64,000 nucleotides of DNA from Parietichytrium sp. I65-24A (GCA_012862575.1 BLSF01000091.1:54536-118535), one strand, 5' to 3'; counted from the first letter of the stretch, positions 31,794-42,614 are shown. A program made the numbers and translations. The notes: generated by a model not told the origin, from the letters alone.

Positions 31794-31988
31794 TTCTGGT
31801 ATTCTTTTGCCCCTCGGGTGATATAAAGATATCTATAGATTATTATAGGTCATGTAGACTTCGAAAAGTGCGTCTCGACTACAGGGCTTGGTGTAATTTG
31901 CGGAATTTGTGTGCGAGTTGTCAAGCGTGCAATCGGGAAGCAGCGCATTGGATCGAACACGAGCGGCAGACAGCCCAAGTAACTCAAG

Positions 31989-33227
31989 ATGTCCGACAAT
32001 TCGAACCTGAAGGCGCAGGCGGCGAAGCAGCACTCGTCTAGTTGCACGGGAACTGGTGTGTCGCTAAAACAGGATCATGCGGCTGAGGTTCTCGAGGGTG
32101 GGCAACTCGACACTGGCATATCTCAGGGGCTATGTGGGGGAAGCCAGAATGGAGGCGGAGTCAAAGGCGAGGGCACCGAAGGCGCGCCTGATCGCGCCCA
32201 GAAGGCGACGAAGGTCATGACCATCGCGTTTCCGAAGTTCCCAAAGGCGAAATCGTTGGAGGCAAAGGACCTTCTACAATGGTATGCGGAGTACAAGCTT
32301 TTCAAGCGGACCCAGAAGGTGTACATGCCTGATGACGTCCAGTTGTCGGAGTTGCTAGGCAACCTAGAACTTCGTTGGTTTTCTGGAGAGGCCATGCGCC
32401 GCAGGCTGGCGCAAGCGACGCAATCGAGAAATTTGACGTTGATGAAGGACGTTGATAGGGCGGAGATCACGAGATCACTGAGGAGTTCATCGAGGAGTGT
32501 TATATGGCATGGTGTAAAGTGCGTGCTCGATGCCATTGGCCAATCGACCTCGCGAACGAGGTCCTGGAGACGTTGAAAACCCATATCTCTACGGCCGATG
32601 GAGAACACTCTCCAGAGATGGTCGTGGCATTGCTGTGCGGAGAGATCCAGGAGAAGGTCCGCGAATGGGGCTTGCTGGATTGGGAAGGCTTGGACGAGAA
32701 GATCGCTAAGGAGGACGCGGCAAGCAGCCTGCTCATCAGTGGGGTACGTGAGCTTGCACTGGATTTACATCTTTTCCATCAATATGACAGCGACTTGGAC
32801 GCGTGGCCAGTGGACTGGCGCACAGGCCGGAAACCCATGCACCATGTGGCAAGCTTCCTGAAGGTACTCAGCGAGTGGCCCGCTGGCAAGCAGTCTATAG
32901 AGTCTTTCAACGAACTGCGGAAGGCTGTGGTAAGGACTCGGGACTCCTCGGTGGGCAAAGCTCCCCGAAACAAGAGGAGAGCGCAGGACCAGCCCAGGAC
33001 CGACTCCAAGAAGCCGAGGCCAGCCAGAGCGTAAGACGGCTAGAAATGGGGGCAATCCGATGGCCACTTGTATCGGCTGTCATGAGAAAGGCCACACCTT
33101 CGGCTATGTGGACGAAAATGGCAAAGCCCACCGGACCTGTCCGAAGGCAGTGGAGCGTGCTCGTTGGGAGAAACTCTCACAGCAGCTGAAGAATCAGCAG
33201 GCGTTCTCGAACAAGAACATCAGCTGA
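31989..33227 (+). pseudogene. Retroelement gag-like gene, frame-broken
   Basis: The first part (from the ATG at 31989) encodes an N-terminal Ser/Gly/Gln-rich segment and a helical region with KAKSLEAKDLLQWYAEYKLF. The reading frame shifts by about position 32500 into a second frame (LETLKTHISTADGEHSPEMV to a stop at 33032-33034). The original frame resumes with TARNGGNPMATCIGCHEKGH and a later HRTCP, a zinc-knuckle-like CX2CX4H...C pattern, ending at 33227. Two frame changes make it a pseudogene, unless programmed shifts are used, which I doubt. Confidence 0.7.
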
Positions 33228-33319
33228 CTAGCTGTCAAAGGGAAAGAAGTGCAGGATAGAGATACCAACAGGCATTGCAGGGAGTACACTCGTCTGTTCC
33301 CTCGGGCAGTGAGTACTTT

Positions 33320-33442
33320 TCCCTGGAAGGTCCAATGATCAATGCGACTTCTTGTCTCTTTGATAGAGGAAGTCAGGCGAATGTAGTGCCTTTTGTTCTG
33401 TGTAGCAGAATGAAGAAGGAGCTGGAGGGCCTGCACTGGTAA
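33320..33442 (+). pseudogene. Retropepsin-like remnant
   Basis: A short open stretch encodes LFDRGSQANVVPF, which resembles the active-site loop of retroviral-type aspartic proteases, D-[ST]-G followed by a hydrophobic stretch. The middle residue is Arg and the frame stops 26 codons later at 33440-33442, so the domain is not functional. Confidence 0.55.
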
Positions 33443-33710
33443 AGGGGGAGTGCGGGCGTGAGGCTGAAGGGGCTGGGGCACAAGGCTGTGAAACCAGTGG
33501 CTAGTGTGCAGCTGGATGTGCTCTACCAGCCACAGCGAGGTGCGCCCATAACCTCACGTTCTATGTCCTCCCCAAGGATGTACAACAGGATTCGGTCATC
33601 ATTGCGGACGAGTTTCGGCAAGCGCTGAGACTGCCCGGGCTAGGTGACAGTTTCGTGGTAAGGAATCCGCATCCACGAGGACCGGCAAGTCCGCTCCATC
33701 ACCGTGGAGG

Positions 33711-34110
33711 GTGAGTTCAACAACTCTGGAGATAGCCCGACCGAAAAGCGAGGTCACTAGCAGCCTGGTTCCCTGGAAGTATGAGGAAGAGCCTCTGGTG
33801 GAGGAGTTTGTGCCGCCCACGGCGGGAGCTCCGAGCATCTCACCAGATCCCACAGCGGAGGCTGAGCTTGATGCAGCGATCAATGACACAGTGGTCAAGG
33901 CGTTGCGTAGTGGGCTGCCCACCAAGCTGGAGCCCAGGCTTAGGGGAATGCTCGAACAGTATCGATCGGTGCTCCGGGAGCGATTCCTTGGTTCCGATGT
34001 TGAAGGAATGGATGTCGATAATCGATCCACAACCGGAGAACACGTCTCCGGTTCCCAAAAAAGTGCATTTCAGGCGCTACGCACAACCGCAATGCGAGTT
34101 TATGCACGAA
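33711..34110 (+). pseudogene. Pre-reverse-transcriptase remnant
   Basis: One frame encodes an acidic linker and KLEPRLRGMLEQYRSVLRERFLG; a neighbouring frame continues with PENTSPVPKKVHFRRYAQPQCEFMHE, which resembles the segment just before the RT fingers in Ty3/gypsy polyproteins. The sequence then runs directly into the right terminal repeat, so the whole catalytic part of pol is deleted. Identification is by pattern only. Confidence 0.5.
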
Positions 34111-34159
34111 ATATGCGCTTTGTTTGGTTCCTCCCACTTGGGTTTCTTGGGTTTCGCAT

Positions 34160-34512
34160 TCTGACATCGTCTGACCAAAAGGTTCCGCAGGCATTGGGGG
34201 CCAATTGGAATCAAGTCACGAAGTGCAGCGTAAACAAACCCTATCGGAAGGTGGGGAGAATGGGAATCGCTGGCAATGTTAGGACTTGTGCAGATGGGTG
34301 ACTGCGGGAGGGGGATAAATGCTTGTTTGACTACATGACGACGGATATGCAATCAATGAGTAGGACACAAACATAAACAAACAACTTGAGTCTGCGTGGC
34401 TATCTGACAGCAACAGCAGAGACCCCGAACTCCCCGAACACAGGAGTTAAAGAGAGAGCGAATAGTGAAAGTCTTAAAGTATTTGTAATGCCACAGTCAA
34501 CACATTTACCTT
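34160..34512 (+). repeat. Right terminal repeat
   Basis: It matches the left repeat in the blocks named there, with extra sequence near 34256-34310 and 34345-34360 and 34455-34490. The block at 34217-34255 is the reverse complement of 31590-31628. The number of differences indicates an old or rearranged insertion. Confidence 0.75.
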
Positions 34513-35233
34513 GTCATGTATGAGGTCAGCTGTCGATCTTCTGAAACTCCAAACAACGAATGAATGATTTCGAGAACTTTCTTGCCTCTCTTCGTTTTCA
34601 CTATCATAACTCTTTACAAGTCCTGAACTTTTTCATTAGTTGACTGTGAAAGCGAAAGGAACAATGGAAAGGAGAGGAAAGAGGTGAAGGTAAACTTTTC
34701 ACATTCCACCTCCGCTCTCAAGCTCTCCTTCCTACTTTTCCGACTCTATTCTCTTGCTAGCAATATCTATAGCAGCTCTAGCTAATCCAGAGCTCAGCAA
34801 CAGTCGGATTGAGAACGACAAGACACTCAGTGTAAAACTTTACAAAGTTGTGCATTCTTCTTTTCTTTCCGATTTCTCTTTGAAATTTCAAGTTCATCGA
34901 TTTGAAGAATTTGGATTAACAGTAAAGGCGTTGCCGGACAAGTGGACTCCGAACTTTTGCACACATGCGCTACGTGTTCAAACTCGATTTTCGATCTCTT
35001 CGAAAGGTTCACTTATTCACTTTTGTTCCTGAAGAATATCGGTTTGTTCGCGAACAAAGAGCTGATCCGCCAACGTTCCCCGCGTCTTGTGCGCGCGCTT
35101 TCCTTCGCTTTCTTCTTTCTCCTTTCTACTTTCTTCCGAAAAGTGTCCGCGGGACTGAAGGCAGCGTACGCGTCCGTAGATAGACAGATAAATAATTTCA
35201 TTAGAGGGTTAACGATCAGAGAGTCGTAGCGAG
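34513..35233. other. Intergenic region upstream of MYCBP gene
   Basis: A 0.7-kb gap after the retroelement. It has mixed T-rich and purine-rich stretches and no coding sequence I can support. Confidence 0.5.
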
Positions 35234-35737
35234 ATGGCTTCCGTAAGTTGTGCGCGCAGTGGAAAAAGTGTGTTTTGGAGACTTGGCACTGACACGAGCG
35301 AGGCGATGACTGCGCGGGAAATTTCTTCCTTGGACGCGGATGTGGGCAACACTGTGGTCACGACAATGAAAATGCAAATGAAAATGACAATGACAATGAC
35401 AATGCAAATGAAATGACAATGACAATGGAAATGAAATGACAATGGAACTGCGAACGGTGTCGTTGGGGTGGGGCAGACTACCAGCAACAAAAAGGAGGAG
35501 TTCCGCAAGTATTTGGAGAAGAGCGGCGTGATCGACGCGATCACCAAGGTGCTCGTGGGGCTTTACGAAGAGCCTGAGCGGCCCGCAAACGCTGTGGACT
35601 ACGTGAAAAGATACATGGGAGCATCTTCATCTGGGGATATGGAGTCGCTCAAGCGCGAGAATGATGAGCTCAAGGCACAGATTGAGGATCTCAAGGAGCA
35701 ACTGGACGAGGCCAAGACTGCCGGCACTTCCAGCTAA
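35234..35737 (+). CDS. MYCBP: MYCBP (AMY-1) homologue, two exons
   Basis: Exon 1 is only ATG GCT TCC (35234-35242); the GTAAGT donor follows at 35243. Exon 2 starts at 35477 after GGGGCAG and keeps phase 0. The 89-residue product matches animal MYCBP closely: KKEEFRKYLEKSGVIDAITK, LYEEPERPANAVDYVKRYMGA, then a C-terminal coiled coil (ESLKRENDELKAQIEDLKEQ). In animals MYCBP binds the MYC N-terminus and A-kinase anchoring proteins and occurs in sperm flagella and cilia. Without the splice the frame has a stop at 35432 and no ATG, which supports the intron. The intron (234 bases) is largely an AATGAC/AAATG simple repeat. It converges on the VIT-vWA gene. Confidence 0.9.
35362..35440 (+). repeat. 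(AATGAC/AAATG)n repeat inside the MYCBP intron
   Basis: It fills much of the 234-base intron. Because it lies in the intron, its length does not affect the protein. Confidence 0.85.
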
Positions 35738-36528
35738 GTGCGTTGCGAGCAAGTCAGGCTGTGGTAAAGAAAGCAACAGGCCTTCTTGCCCTCTGCGATG
35801 AGCTGTCCCTGTAAAAAAAAATAAAAAAAATGCACATTTTCAATCCGAAAGATAAACGTTTGCGTGACCGACGGCGTTAGAACTTTTCTTTCGCTAGAGC
35901 TATTCTTTGCTGAGCATCGCGCATTAGCCATGACCATGACCATGGTACAACGACAGAATTCAAAATTCCAAATTTTAATGGTATGTTGGACTTTTCGTTT
36001 ACATCTGCCTCTCTACCGTTGAAGTGAACAGCGTTTGCTTTCGACTCAATGACTCCACATGTTTCAGGTTTAGCTGGAGTGAACATAACATTCCTTACCG
36101 TCCTCAAGCCACGCATTGGTCTCACGGCTCAGATTGCTCTCTCAGAAGGGCCGACCGAAACGGGTCGCTTAGGGACCAATTGGGTCGGCCCCGAGTACGA
36201 CTAGGTTATACGTGCCCAACTCGTCCGAACTACAAAACATTCGGAGTCACTTCACTGAACAGATGATATCAAGAGCTGACAAAGTTAGCGATAGAGCGAG
36301 GACCACATTCTGGAGCATCATCATTCCTGGAGCAGAACTAGAACCGTTTGGAGTTACTCAGACGAAAGCAAAAGCTGCCAATTTAAACGATAAAGAGGTA
36401 GATACAATCGGATCTAAGATTCCCACGGCTGGGGCAACGAAGCGAAAGAATGAACTCATCTTAGAATACGGAAATAGGTCAAGAGTCAAAAGTAGGACAA
36501 GCATAGCAAATTGCGGAGCTTTGGAAGA
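35738..36528. other. Convergent intergenic region
   Basis: This 0.8-kb gap includes an A-rich stretch (35813-35830) after MYCBP and an inverted repeat GGGCCGACC/GGTCGGCCC (36148-36156 and 36183-36191, loop 26 bases). No gene is seen. Confidence 0.5.
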
Positions 36529-39033
36529 TCAGAGACATGCCCCGAGATCGCAATTGTCACAGTCGCAATCACAATCATCGCAGCACCCATCGTCACAGCA
36601 CCCATCACCTGCTCCGGCGGCTCCAGACGCGTCTGCTGCGGCTCCAGAAACGTCTGCGGCCATACTCGCGCTTGCCATCCCTCCAGCCAAAGTAGCTGCG
36701 ATACTTCCGAAAGCAAGAGCCGCGACCACGGCAGCGCCGATAAGAACTACATTGCGCTGCTTGTCGATGCGAAAGCGCAGCCGACTCTCCACGGGATCCA
36801 TGGACTTCCGCGCAGCCATCTCTTCTTTGGTAACTTCGACGGCCACCATCTGAGTGTGCGGGCATGGAATTGCTTCCGACACTGCCAACTGAACACACTT
36901 TTGTTTGAGCTCTTCCCCCTGCTTGGACTTCAAGTCTGCGAGCCATGCGTCCGCGACCAGCATTTCGACCATCTGCTGAGCGAAAACCTTTCTCAAAGGA
37001 ATAGACGGCGCCTCGGAGATAGGTATTGTGGTCTCCCACAAAGCCCCGCCTGCAAGGGTACCTGTCACCTGTACGGCCGCCCCAGCAGGGAGCTTGCCAG
37101 TGTAACTAAATGCAACCGCGATAGGTGCATGGCAGTAGAGATCCGGCGGCGGGTTTGGACACCACACCACTGAGGTCAGCTCCTTACTATTTGAGGCGTC
37201 CTTCGATCCGCTTTCAGAGGCATCCTTGGCCGCTTCTACAAGATGAAGGGTCACATCACGCAACACGGGGAATCGAGCGTGCGTGAAGAGGGATTGCATC
37301 TGCGATACAAGTGTGTGCCGCGCCATGCACACGTCTGCATACCCGCGGCCAATGGAGGCGAGCTTCCTCAGAAAGTACGCGTTGCAGTCGATGCCGATTC
37401 CGAAGGCAAAAACGCGGACCTGCTTTGAAATGCGAGAGATGAATTGGCAGATTTCGCGCTCGTTTTCCACCGCACCATCAGTGATCACGAAGATTGTTTT
37501 CAGTCTTGTTTCCGCAGTGTTCACCCCGTCGTCCGTGTTATACATACCCCAGAAAGCTTGTTTGAGCGGCGTAAGGATATCCGTAAGGCCACCTGGAACA
37601 ATTCCTTGAATCCACTCATCTGCTCGAGTTATAAACTCGGGTTTGGCGCGGACACACAGAGCATTATGGCGCTGAGTGCTTTGCGCCTCAGGGGCTTGGC
37701 TGGAATCGCGCAAGTCATTTACATTGACACTTTTTACATAACTGTCTGTCCCTGCCGTCTCCACGTTGTTTGCCGAACGAGGTGGCGGGGGACCGCCTAG
37801 ACTGGCGATAAGTCCATCAACCATCGCATCATTCACGTCAGGGCTGCATCCGCCGAACCAAATCTGCCGATCATCGAAGCAACAAATGGAGAATCTATCA
37901 TCTGGCCCGAGCTCTTTTAGTGCAGCCGACATAGCCGTTTGAGCGTGAGGAAAGACTTGTGAGAAGCCCATGGAGCCGGACCTGTCCAGCAGAAACACCA
38001 CATCACGTGGAAGCGTGGCTACATCAGCTGCTGCACGTGGGGGTGAGATAAGTGTAGAAACCACTCCTCCTGGGGTTGTGCTGATGCGATCGCCGACGAG
38101 CTCTTTGATCGGTTCTGTGTTGTGAAGAGCCTGGCAAAATATTTCTGAGGACCATCCGATGTACTTGAACTGAAAGTCCCTCAGCCCCGCCGGATCAAGA
38201 CTGTTACTGTCAAGAACAAATCGAATCTTGGACGGCTCTTTCGAGGCTTCGGAAAAGGTCGGCGCATCGCCCTCCAGCGCAAGTGGAAAGGCGCCATTAC
38301 TGCTCCAAAAGGATAACTCCGCCCCGGCTCTAAAGTCGTCTGTTAGATACTCTGGCACCGTGAGAGAGAGATGCAAGCTAAGCACTTCCCGCAGAGAGGT
38401 GGAACTTGGCACTGAACCGGGATGGAAACCCAACGGCAGTTGCAATTGGTAGTACCCTGAGTCAAAGGAGAGGTTTTCGATGAAATCTACCGAAACCCTG
38501 ATCTTCTCACCAACCTTTGCACTGTGAAAAGGGAAGCTGAAGAGTTCAGGGTTAAACGTGGAGGGGTCAAAGCCCGACTTTTCGCGGTACAGTTGCATCG
38601 CCTGAGCCATTCCTTTGCCCTCATTCTGCTTATAACCTGCAAGCGCAGCGGTCTGCTCCACCACATGCGCCTCAAACACAGTTCCGCTGGCGAGTTGCAC
38701 AGTAGTCGAGTTGACGCTTGTGGTGTGCGTTTTTGGCAGCTCAAATACAAAACCGGGAAGCGCGTTCTCACCGCCAGGGACCATCGAGTCGAAGAGCCAC
38801 TCCCCCTCGATGTGCACAAACGCAACGGCCAAGTGTATCTCCACGCGCACATCAAATTTTGTCATAGGCAGCAGCTTTGCTCCGGAAGGACTCAGGGCTA
38901 CAATGCGTGGCTGTATCCCATTCGAGAAGGTCGTTTCTGACACCTGCTCTTGCAACTCGACTTTGACATCATCGTTGCTCACTGCGCCAATTACATTCGG
39001 CCCGTACCTCTTCCAGAGCCTGTCCGAGAGCAT
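36529..39033 (-). CDS. VIT-vWA domain protein with C-terminal membrane segment and Cys/Asp tail
   Basis: An 834-residue protein in the inter-alpha-trypsin-inhibitor heavy-chain arrangement. A VIT domain (about residues 25-175; VHIEGEWLFDSMVPGGENALPGFVFELP and KVGEKIRVSVDF) precedes a von Willebrand A domain (about 340-560). The metal-dependent adhesion site is complete: DRSGSM (Asp350), GGLTDIL and FVITDG. A C-terminal hydrophobic stretch (about 770-800; VVLIGAAVVAALAFGSIAATLAGG) is followed by a short tail with nine Cys and nine Asp in the last 26 residues. VIT-vWA proteins usually mediate adhesion or protein-protein binding. No signal peptide is obvious, so the side of the membrane is uncertain. 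The ATG at 39033 lies just before the VIT domain. Confidence 0.85.
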   Translation of the reverse strand: MLSDRLWKRYGPNVIGAVSNDDVKVELQEQVSETTFSNGIQPRIVALSPSGAKLLPMTKFDVRVEIHLAVAFVHIEGEWLFDSMVPGGENALPGFVFELPKTHTTSVNSTTVQLASGTVFEAHVVEQTAALAGYKQNEGKGMAQAMQLYREKSGFDPSTFNPELFSFPFHSAKVGEKIRVSVDFIENLSFDSGYYQLQLPLGFHPGSVPSSTSLREVLSLHLSLTVPEYLTDDFRAGAELSFWSSNGAFPLALEGDAPTFSEASKEPSKIRFVLDSNSLDPAGLRDFQFKYIGWSSEIFCQALHNTEPIKELVGDRISTTPGGVVSTLISPPRAAADVATLPRDVVFLLDRSGSMGFSQVFPHAQTAMSAALKELGPDDRFSICCFDDRQIWFGGCSPDVNDAMVDGLIASLGGPPPPRSANNVETAGTDSYVKSVNVNDLRDSSQAPEAQSTQRHNALCVRAKPEFITRADEWIQGIVPGGLTDILTPLKQAFWGMYNTDDGVNTAETRLKTIFVITDGAVENEREICQFISRISKQVRVFAFGIGIDCNAYFLRKLASIGRGYADVCMARHTLVSQMQSLFTHARFPVLRDVTLHLVEAAKDASESGSKDASNSKELTSVVWCPNPPPDLYCHAPIAVAFSYTGKLPAGAAVQVTGTLAGGALWETTIPISEAPSIPLRKVFAQQMVEMLVADAWLADLKSKQGEELKQKCVQLAVSEAIPCPHTQMVAVEVTKEEMAARKSMDPVESRLRFRIDKQRNVVLIGAAVVAALAFGSIAATLAGGMASASMAADVSGAAADASGAAGAGDGCCDDGCCDDCDCDCDNCDLGACL

Positions 39034-39317
39034 CTTCTCCCCTCACCGGTCTTCCTGGCCTTGCCGCCCAGGCTCCCAGCACGTTCGTTCGCCAATCGGC
39101 ACGCCGCCAACTCCCAACTCCCAACTCGACACTCTTCGCCACAGTCACCTGACCGTCTCTCCTCCAACGTTCGCCTCCTCCGCTGTTCCTCCTTTCCCCT
39201 CTCCGAGCTCAACTAGCGGCGGTAGTCTCTCTGCGAGGACCGACACACCCTGCTGCGGGGATCCTGATCGCTGTGGGGACTGTGGGGAATGTGTGCGGCG
39301 CTTTTCTTGTGGGTCCC

Positions 39318-39358
39318 TTTCTTTCTTTCTTTGTTTGTTTGTTTGTTTGTTTGTTTCT
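39318..39358 (+). repeat. (TTTC)n(TTTG)n repeat
   Basis: Two joined tetramer tracts upstream of the VIT-vWA gene, in the divergent gap. Confidence 0.85.
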
Positions 39359-40042
39359 GCTTTGGTTCACTCGTTTCGTTCGCTTTCTTTCGTTTCCTGC
39401 GTGGTGCATAGTAGTCAAATAGCGCTTTGGTAAGAGAGCCCGTATTGTCGTGTTTCTTGCTCTCTTTCCGATTTTTTTTTTCTCTCTGTTTCCTTTTCTT
39501 TTTCTTTTCTCTTTCCTTTTTGCTCTTCGATGAACATAATAAATAGACAATGATTGCTTTGTTCAATGCTTGTTTGTTTCGCTCAGTTGTCAGAATTCTT
39601 TGTGAGGAGTGTGAAGAAAGAGGGAGAACTGTCATCTGAGACAGACAAGTGTTGACGCTGCGCACCCCTACTGTTCTCCCACCGTCTTCTCTAATAGCAC
39701 CCGTCACGACACCGTCTAGCTAAGGCGCCTGGTAAAACGTTTGGCTAGTCGATTGGAAGAATTGGAAGAGAGGGTGGTGGTGGGGGTCCTAATGTCGGTT
39801 AGAAGAGTTAGAAGAGGAGCTAGAGAGATTGGTAGCCTTCTGGTGAATGGAGGTCATTGCCTCTCATAGGATGTACTATTGAAGCAGATAGAAGACGTAC
39901 TTTACTACGCAAATTTTACTGAGAGACGGGGCGTATGATGCGTTTTAATAGCTCGTCTTGGAAAGGCTAAAAGGCTCTCCGTACATGAGATGGCGTAATG
40001 ATTGGAGCATGGGAGAACCACAATTAAGTCTGAAAGGAGCGC

Positions 40043-40058
40043 TTGATGACGTCATCAA
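40043..40058. promoter_or_regulatory. Perfect palindrome with CRE core
   Basis: TTGATGACGTCATCAA is its own reverse complement and contains TGACGTCA, the classical CRE/ATF site for bZIP factors. It lies about 1 kb upstream of the VIT-vWA start and 2.6 kb upstream of the MORN start, too far from either to assign. Function is inferred from the motif alone. Confidence 0.4.
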
Positions 40059-42614
40059 TCGTTTTCTTTGGACCGCCATTGAGCCTGACTTTTTTGTGAG
40101 GAGACTAGAGTGGGGCAATTTGTTTGGCAGTCGTAAAGTTTCCCCGACGCTAGAATATCCCGAGTGTGCTTGCGGCCCTACCGGGGAAACTATTTATTAT
40201 CTTGCCTTCTGTTCTGACTGATAATTCTGAAACTCTGTGGTTCAGCAGAGACTTCACCGCCTGTGAGAATTGATGCAAGCCAAACTAAATCAAGACGGAC
40301 TACGTCTCTTGTTACCGTGCGCTACCCTTCCCCCACAAGCAAGGTCGCTCTCTCTATCTCTCCGCATCCCCGCCATGGCTATGCGACCCTTAGATACTTC
40401 TACCCGGCTGTGATCCACGGGGAAACCGCCGCTGGTCCTCTGCATGCATGGAGAGAGGCTGGAAAAGAGATGAACTGCTTTAGCAGATGTAGCAGTTTGG
40501 ATACTACAGTCGAGTGAGAGATACAGAGAGATGGCCGGGCTGCGCTTCTTGTTGTGAGTAAACCGAGTAAACCTCGCGCGATCAAACAGCGATCCAGGAT
40601 CCACTCAAATGTTTCTTCCAAAAAAAATTTAATCTAAAATGAGTCTGGTCCCCTCGAAATTGTAACTCCTACACGTTTGTATATCTGACCCCTAACCAAG
40701 TTTCCCTCATGAACGATCTCCGACCACATTACTTGTCGTCTTCCAAAAACAATTCAAGTTGCTTCTGTTGCTTCGTTGTTTTGTTTCGTTGGTGGCTGGC
40801 TCTCCGACACGAGAGATGAGTCGGTCCAAGAGATGAGTACCACTCATTATTTGGAGCGAACAGAGGCACAGCGAAATCTTTCGACAGTTTTTCAACTCCA
40901 TGAATTGAAATTTGAAATGAAGTAAAAACAAGCTGAATAAGTCAAGTTGCATTGCTTGAGGTGTGCGCCTAAGTCGGATTACTATTTTCGATTAATTAGC
41001 TAGCTAGTCGTTAGTGTACGTATGGACGTATGGACGTGCACTTGAATTTTATTGTATTTTTCCACAGAAATTTACTGTATTTTTTAAGGCTTTCACGATG
41101 GAGTCTCAGTCTCCGAGCCTTTTATTTCTAAAAGTTATTTCTTAAAATAGAGTCGTCTGCGGCTCGTTGGCGTGGTGTGAAAACAAGCTGAGCAATATTT
41201 ATCATCGGTGTACGTTAAGATGCAAAGTTGCTGGCTGTGCTGTGGTTTCGTTTTCTTCGAAGGGAGAGGCAATCATAGCAAGCACCGTGTGGACGAAGCA
41301 ATACGCGTTGCTGCTGACCGCGTCGATTAGTTTTGCATGAAAACGAGTCAGACTTACATATCGCAGCAAAGATTCGGAGGCATCGCTTGCTCACAAAAGC
41401 TTTGTGAATCAAAGCTGCGCTGAAGCACTCGGCCAGTCTCGAGCAAGCGCCGACTTTAAAACGCTCCAAACGCGTTTCCCAACATATCTACAACATATCT
41501 ACATGTGATTTTCCCAAACTTTTCTCAGCGCGCACTGAACGCGAGTACTCTTTCACCGCAGCTCAAAGGGGTACGCACAGTACCAAGATTCCAGTGCAGC
41601 AGCGAGACTGAAAAGATCCATATGGAGCTGACGGCGACTCTCGCAATGGGTCAGACGGAGACTGGGCCACGGCTGAGGATTTGCTTTCGGAACAACTATG
41701 TAGACCGCAATAAACTACACAAGGATGTTCTCTGCATTGGGCGAGTTCTGCGTCTCCGGCGCGTGAAAGCGGGAAAGCGGGCCATCCATGAGTTAAAGTG
41801 ACAAGGAAGTCTGCATCATGTCAGGCGAGCGCAGTCGGAAGAAATGGTTTGCAGAGTATTGGTTCGAGTATCAGCAAAGCATGATTTCAAGCAAAAAGTT
41901 GAGGAAAACGCATCAGTCAAAGAGACTGCGGGTTCAGTCAGGCTGGAGAAGAATGGAACCAGCAAAAAGAGCCGCTTTCAGAATCTACTCATGAGGCAAG
42001 CCCTAAACTCCAACAGTCCGCTCCTTGCGCCGAACCAGCCAGCACCACGCCAGTCGACCCAGCTCAGCATGGAACTCGCTCGGTCGAGTTTCGGCAACGT
42101 CAGGACCGGCCATTGCGTAAGCAATCCCCTGTTTTCTGAATTCTGAATTCTGATTTCCCGCCCCGTTTCGTACACGTGTACACATACACATACATACACG
42201 CACACTATCGTACCATCATACCGAGTACACAGATCGATTTCGTACAGTACGCGCAACAAAAGCAGCACTTGTCGTGTCGAAATCAGACCATAGAACTCTG
42301 GATCTCGAAATTCCAACACGGACATCTTCACCCCCATGCACTCTCAGCGAAATGTCTCGGGAACGCGTCACTACACAATCCTTACCACACCCCGCTTCCC
42401 GTTCTCCGCACCGCCGCACTCCGCCTGTTCCGGTATGCTCCTCCTAGCTCAACGCACTAGCCAGCGCTAGCTAGCTCAACGCAAGTCGGAAAGTCCGCAC
42501 ATAAAATAGCGACGTACGTCACCGCGTACACCCCGCAGTAACTCTGGTAGAAGAGGGAAAGAGAAAGAGAGAAACAGAGAGAGAGATATATAGAGAGATA
42601 TAGAGAGAGCAGAG

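Larger units (their letters stand above)
31535..34512 (+). mobile_element. Degenerate, internally deleted LTR retrotransposon (Ty3/gypsy-like)
   Basis: About 3 kb is bounded by two related terminal repeats (about 31535-31793 and 34160-34512). Inside, in order, are a gag-like region with two frame changes and a CCHC-like zinc knuckle, a retropepsin-like segment (FDRGSQANVV), and a pre-RT segment (PVPKKVHFRRYAQPQCEF) like the start of Ty3/gypsy reverse transcriptases. The catalytic RT, RNase H and integrase are absent, so the copy cannot move on its own. The orientation is plus. Gypsy-type is inferred from the pre-RT string and the gag-protease-RT order. End positions are approximate because I could not fix target-site duplications. 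Confidence 0.78.
39034..42614. other. Long divergent intergenic region
   Basis: This 3.6-kb gap holds the TTTC/TTTG simple repeats at 39318-39358, a 16-base perfect palindrome with a CRE core (40043-40058), TTCTGAATTCTGA repeats near 42128-42148, and GAGA/TATAGA repeats right before the MORN gene (42560-42613). No gene is seen; open frames here lack domains. Confidence 0.5.

Noticed and set aside
36148-36191. GC-rich hairpin, 9-bp stem with a 26-base loop
   Set aside because: A single long-loop hairpin in a convergent gap; no T-run and no known structured RNA nearby, so no function is claimed.
41505-41801. 98-codon open frame between the VIT-vWA and MORN genes
   Set aside because: No recognisable domain, no splice or composition support.
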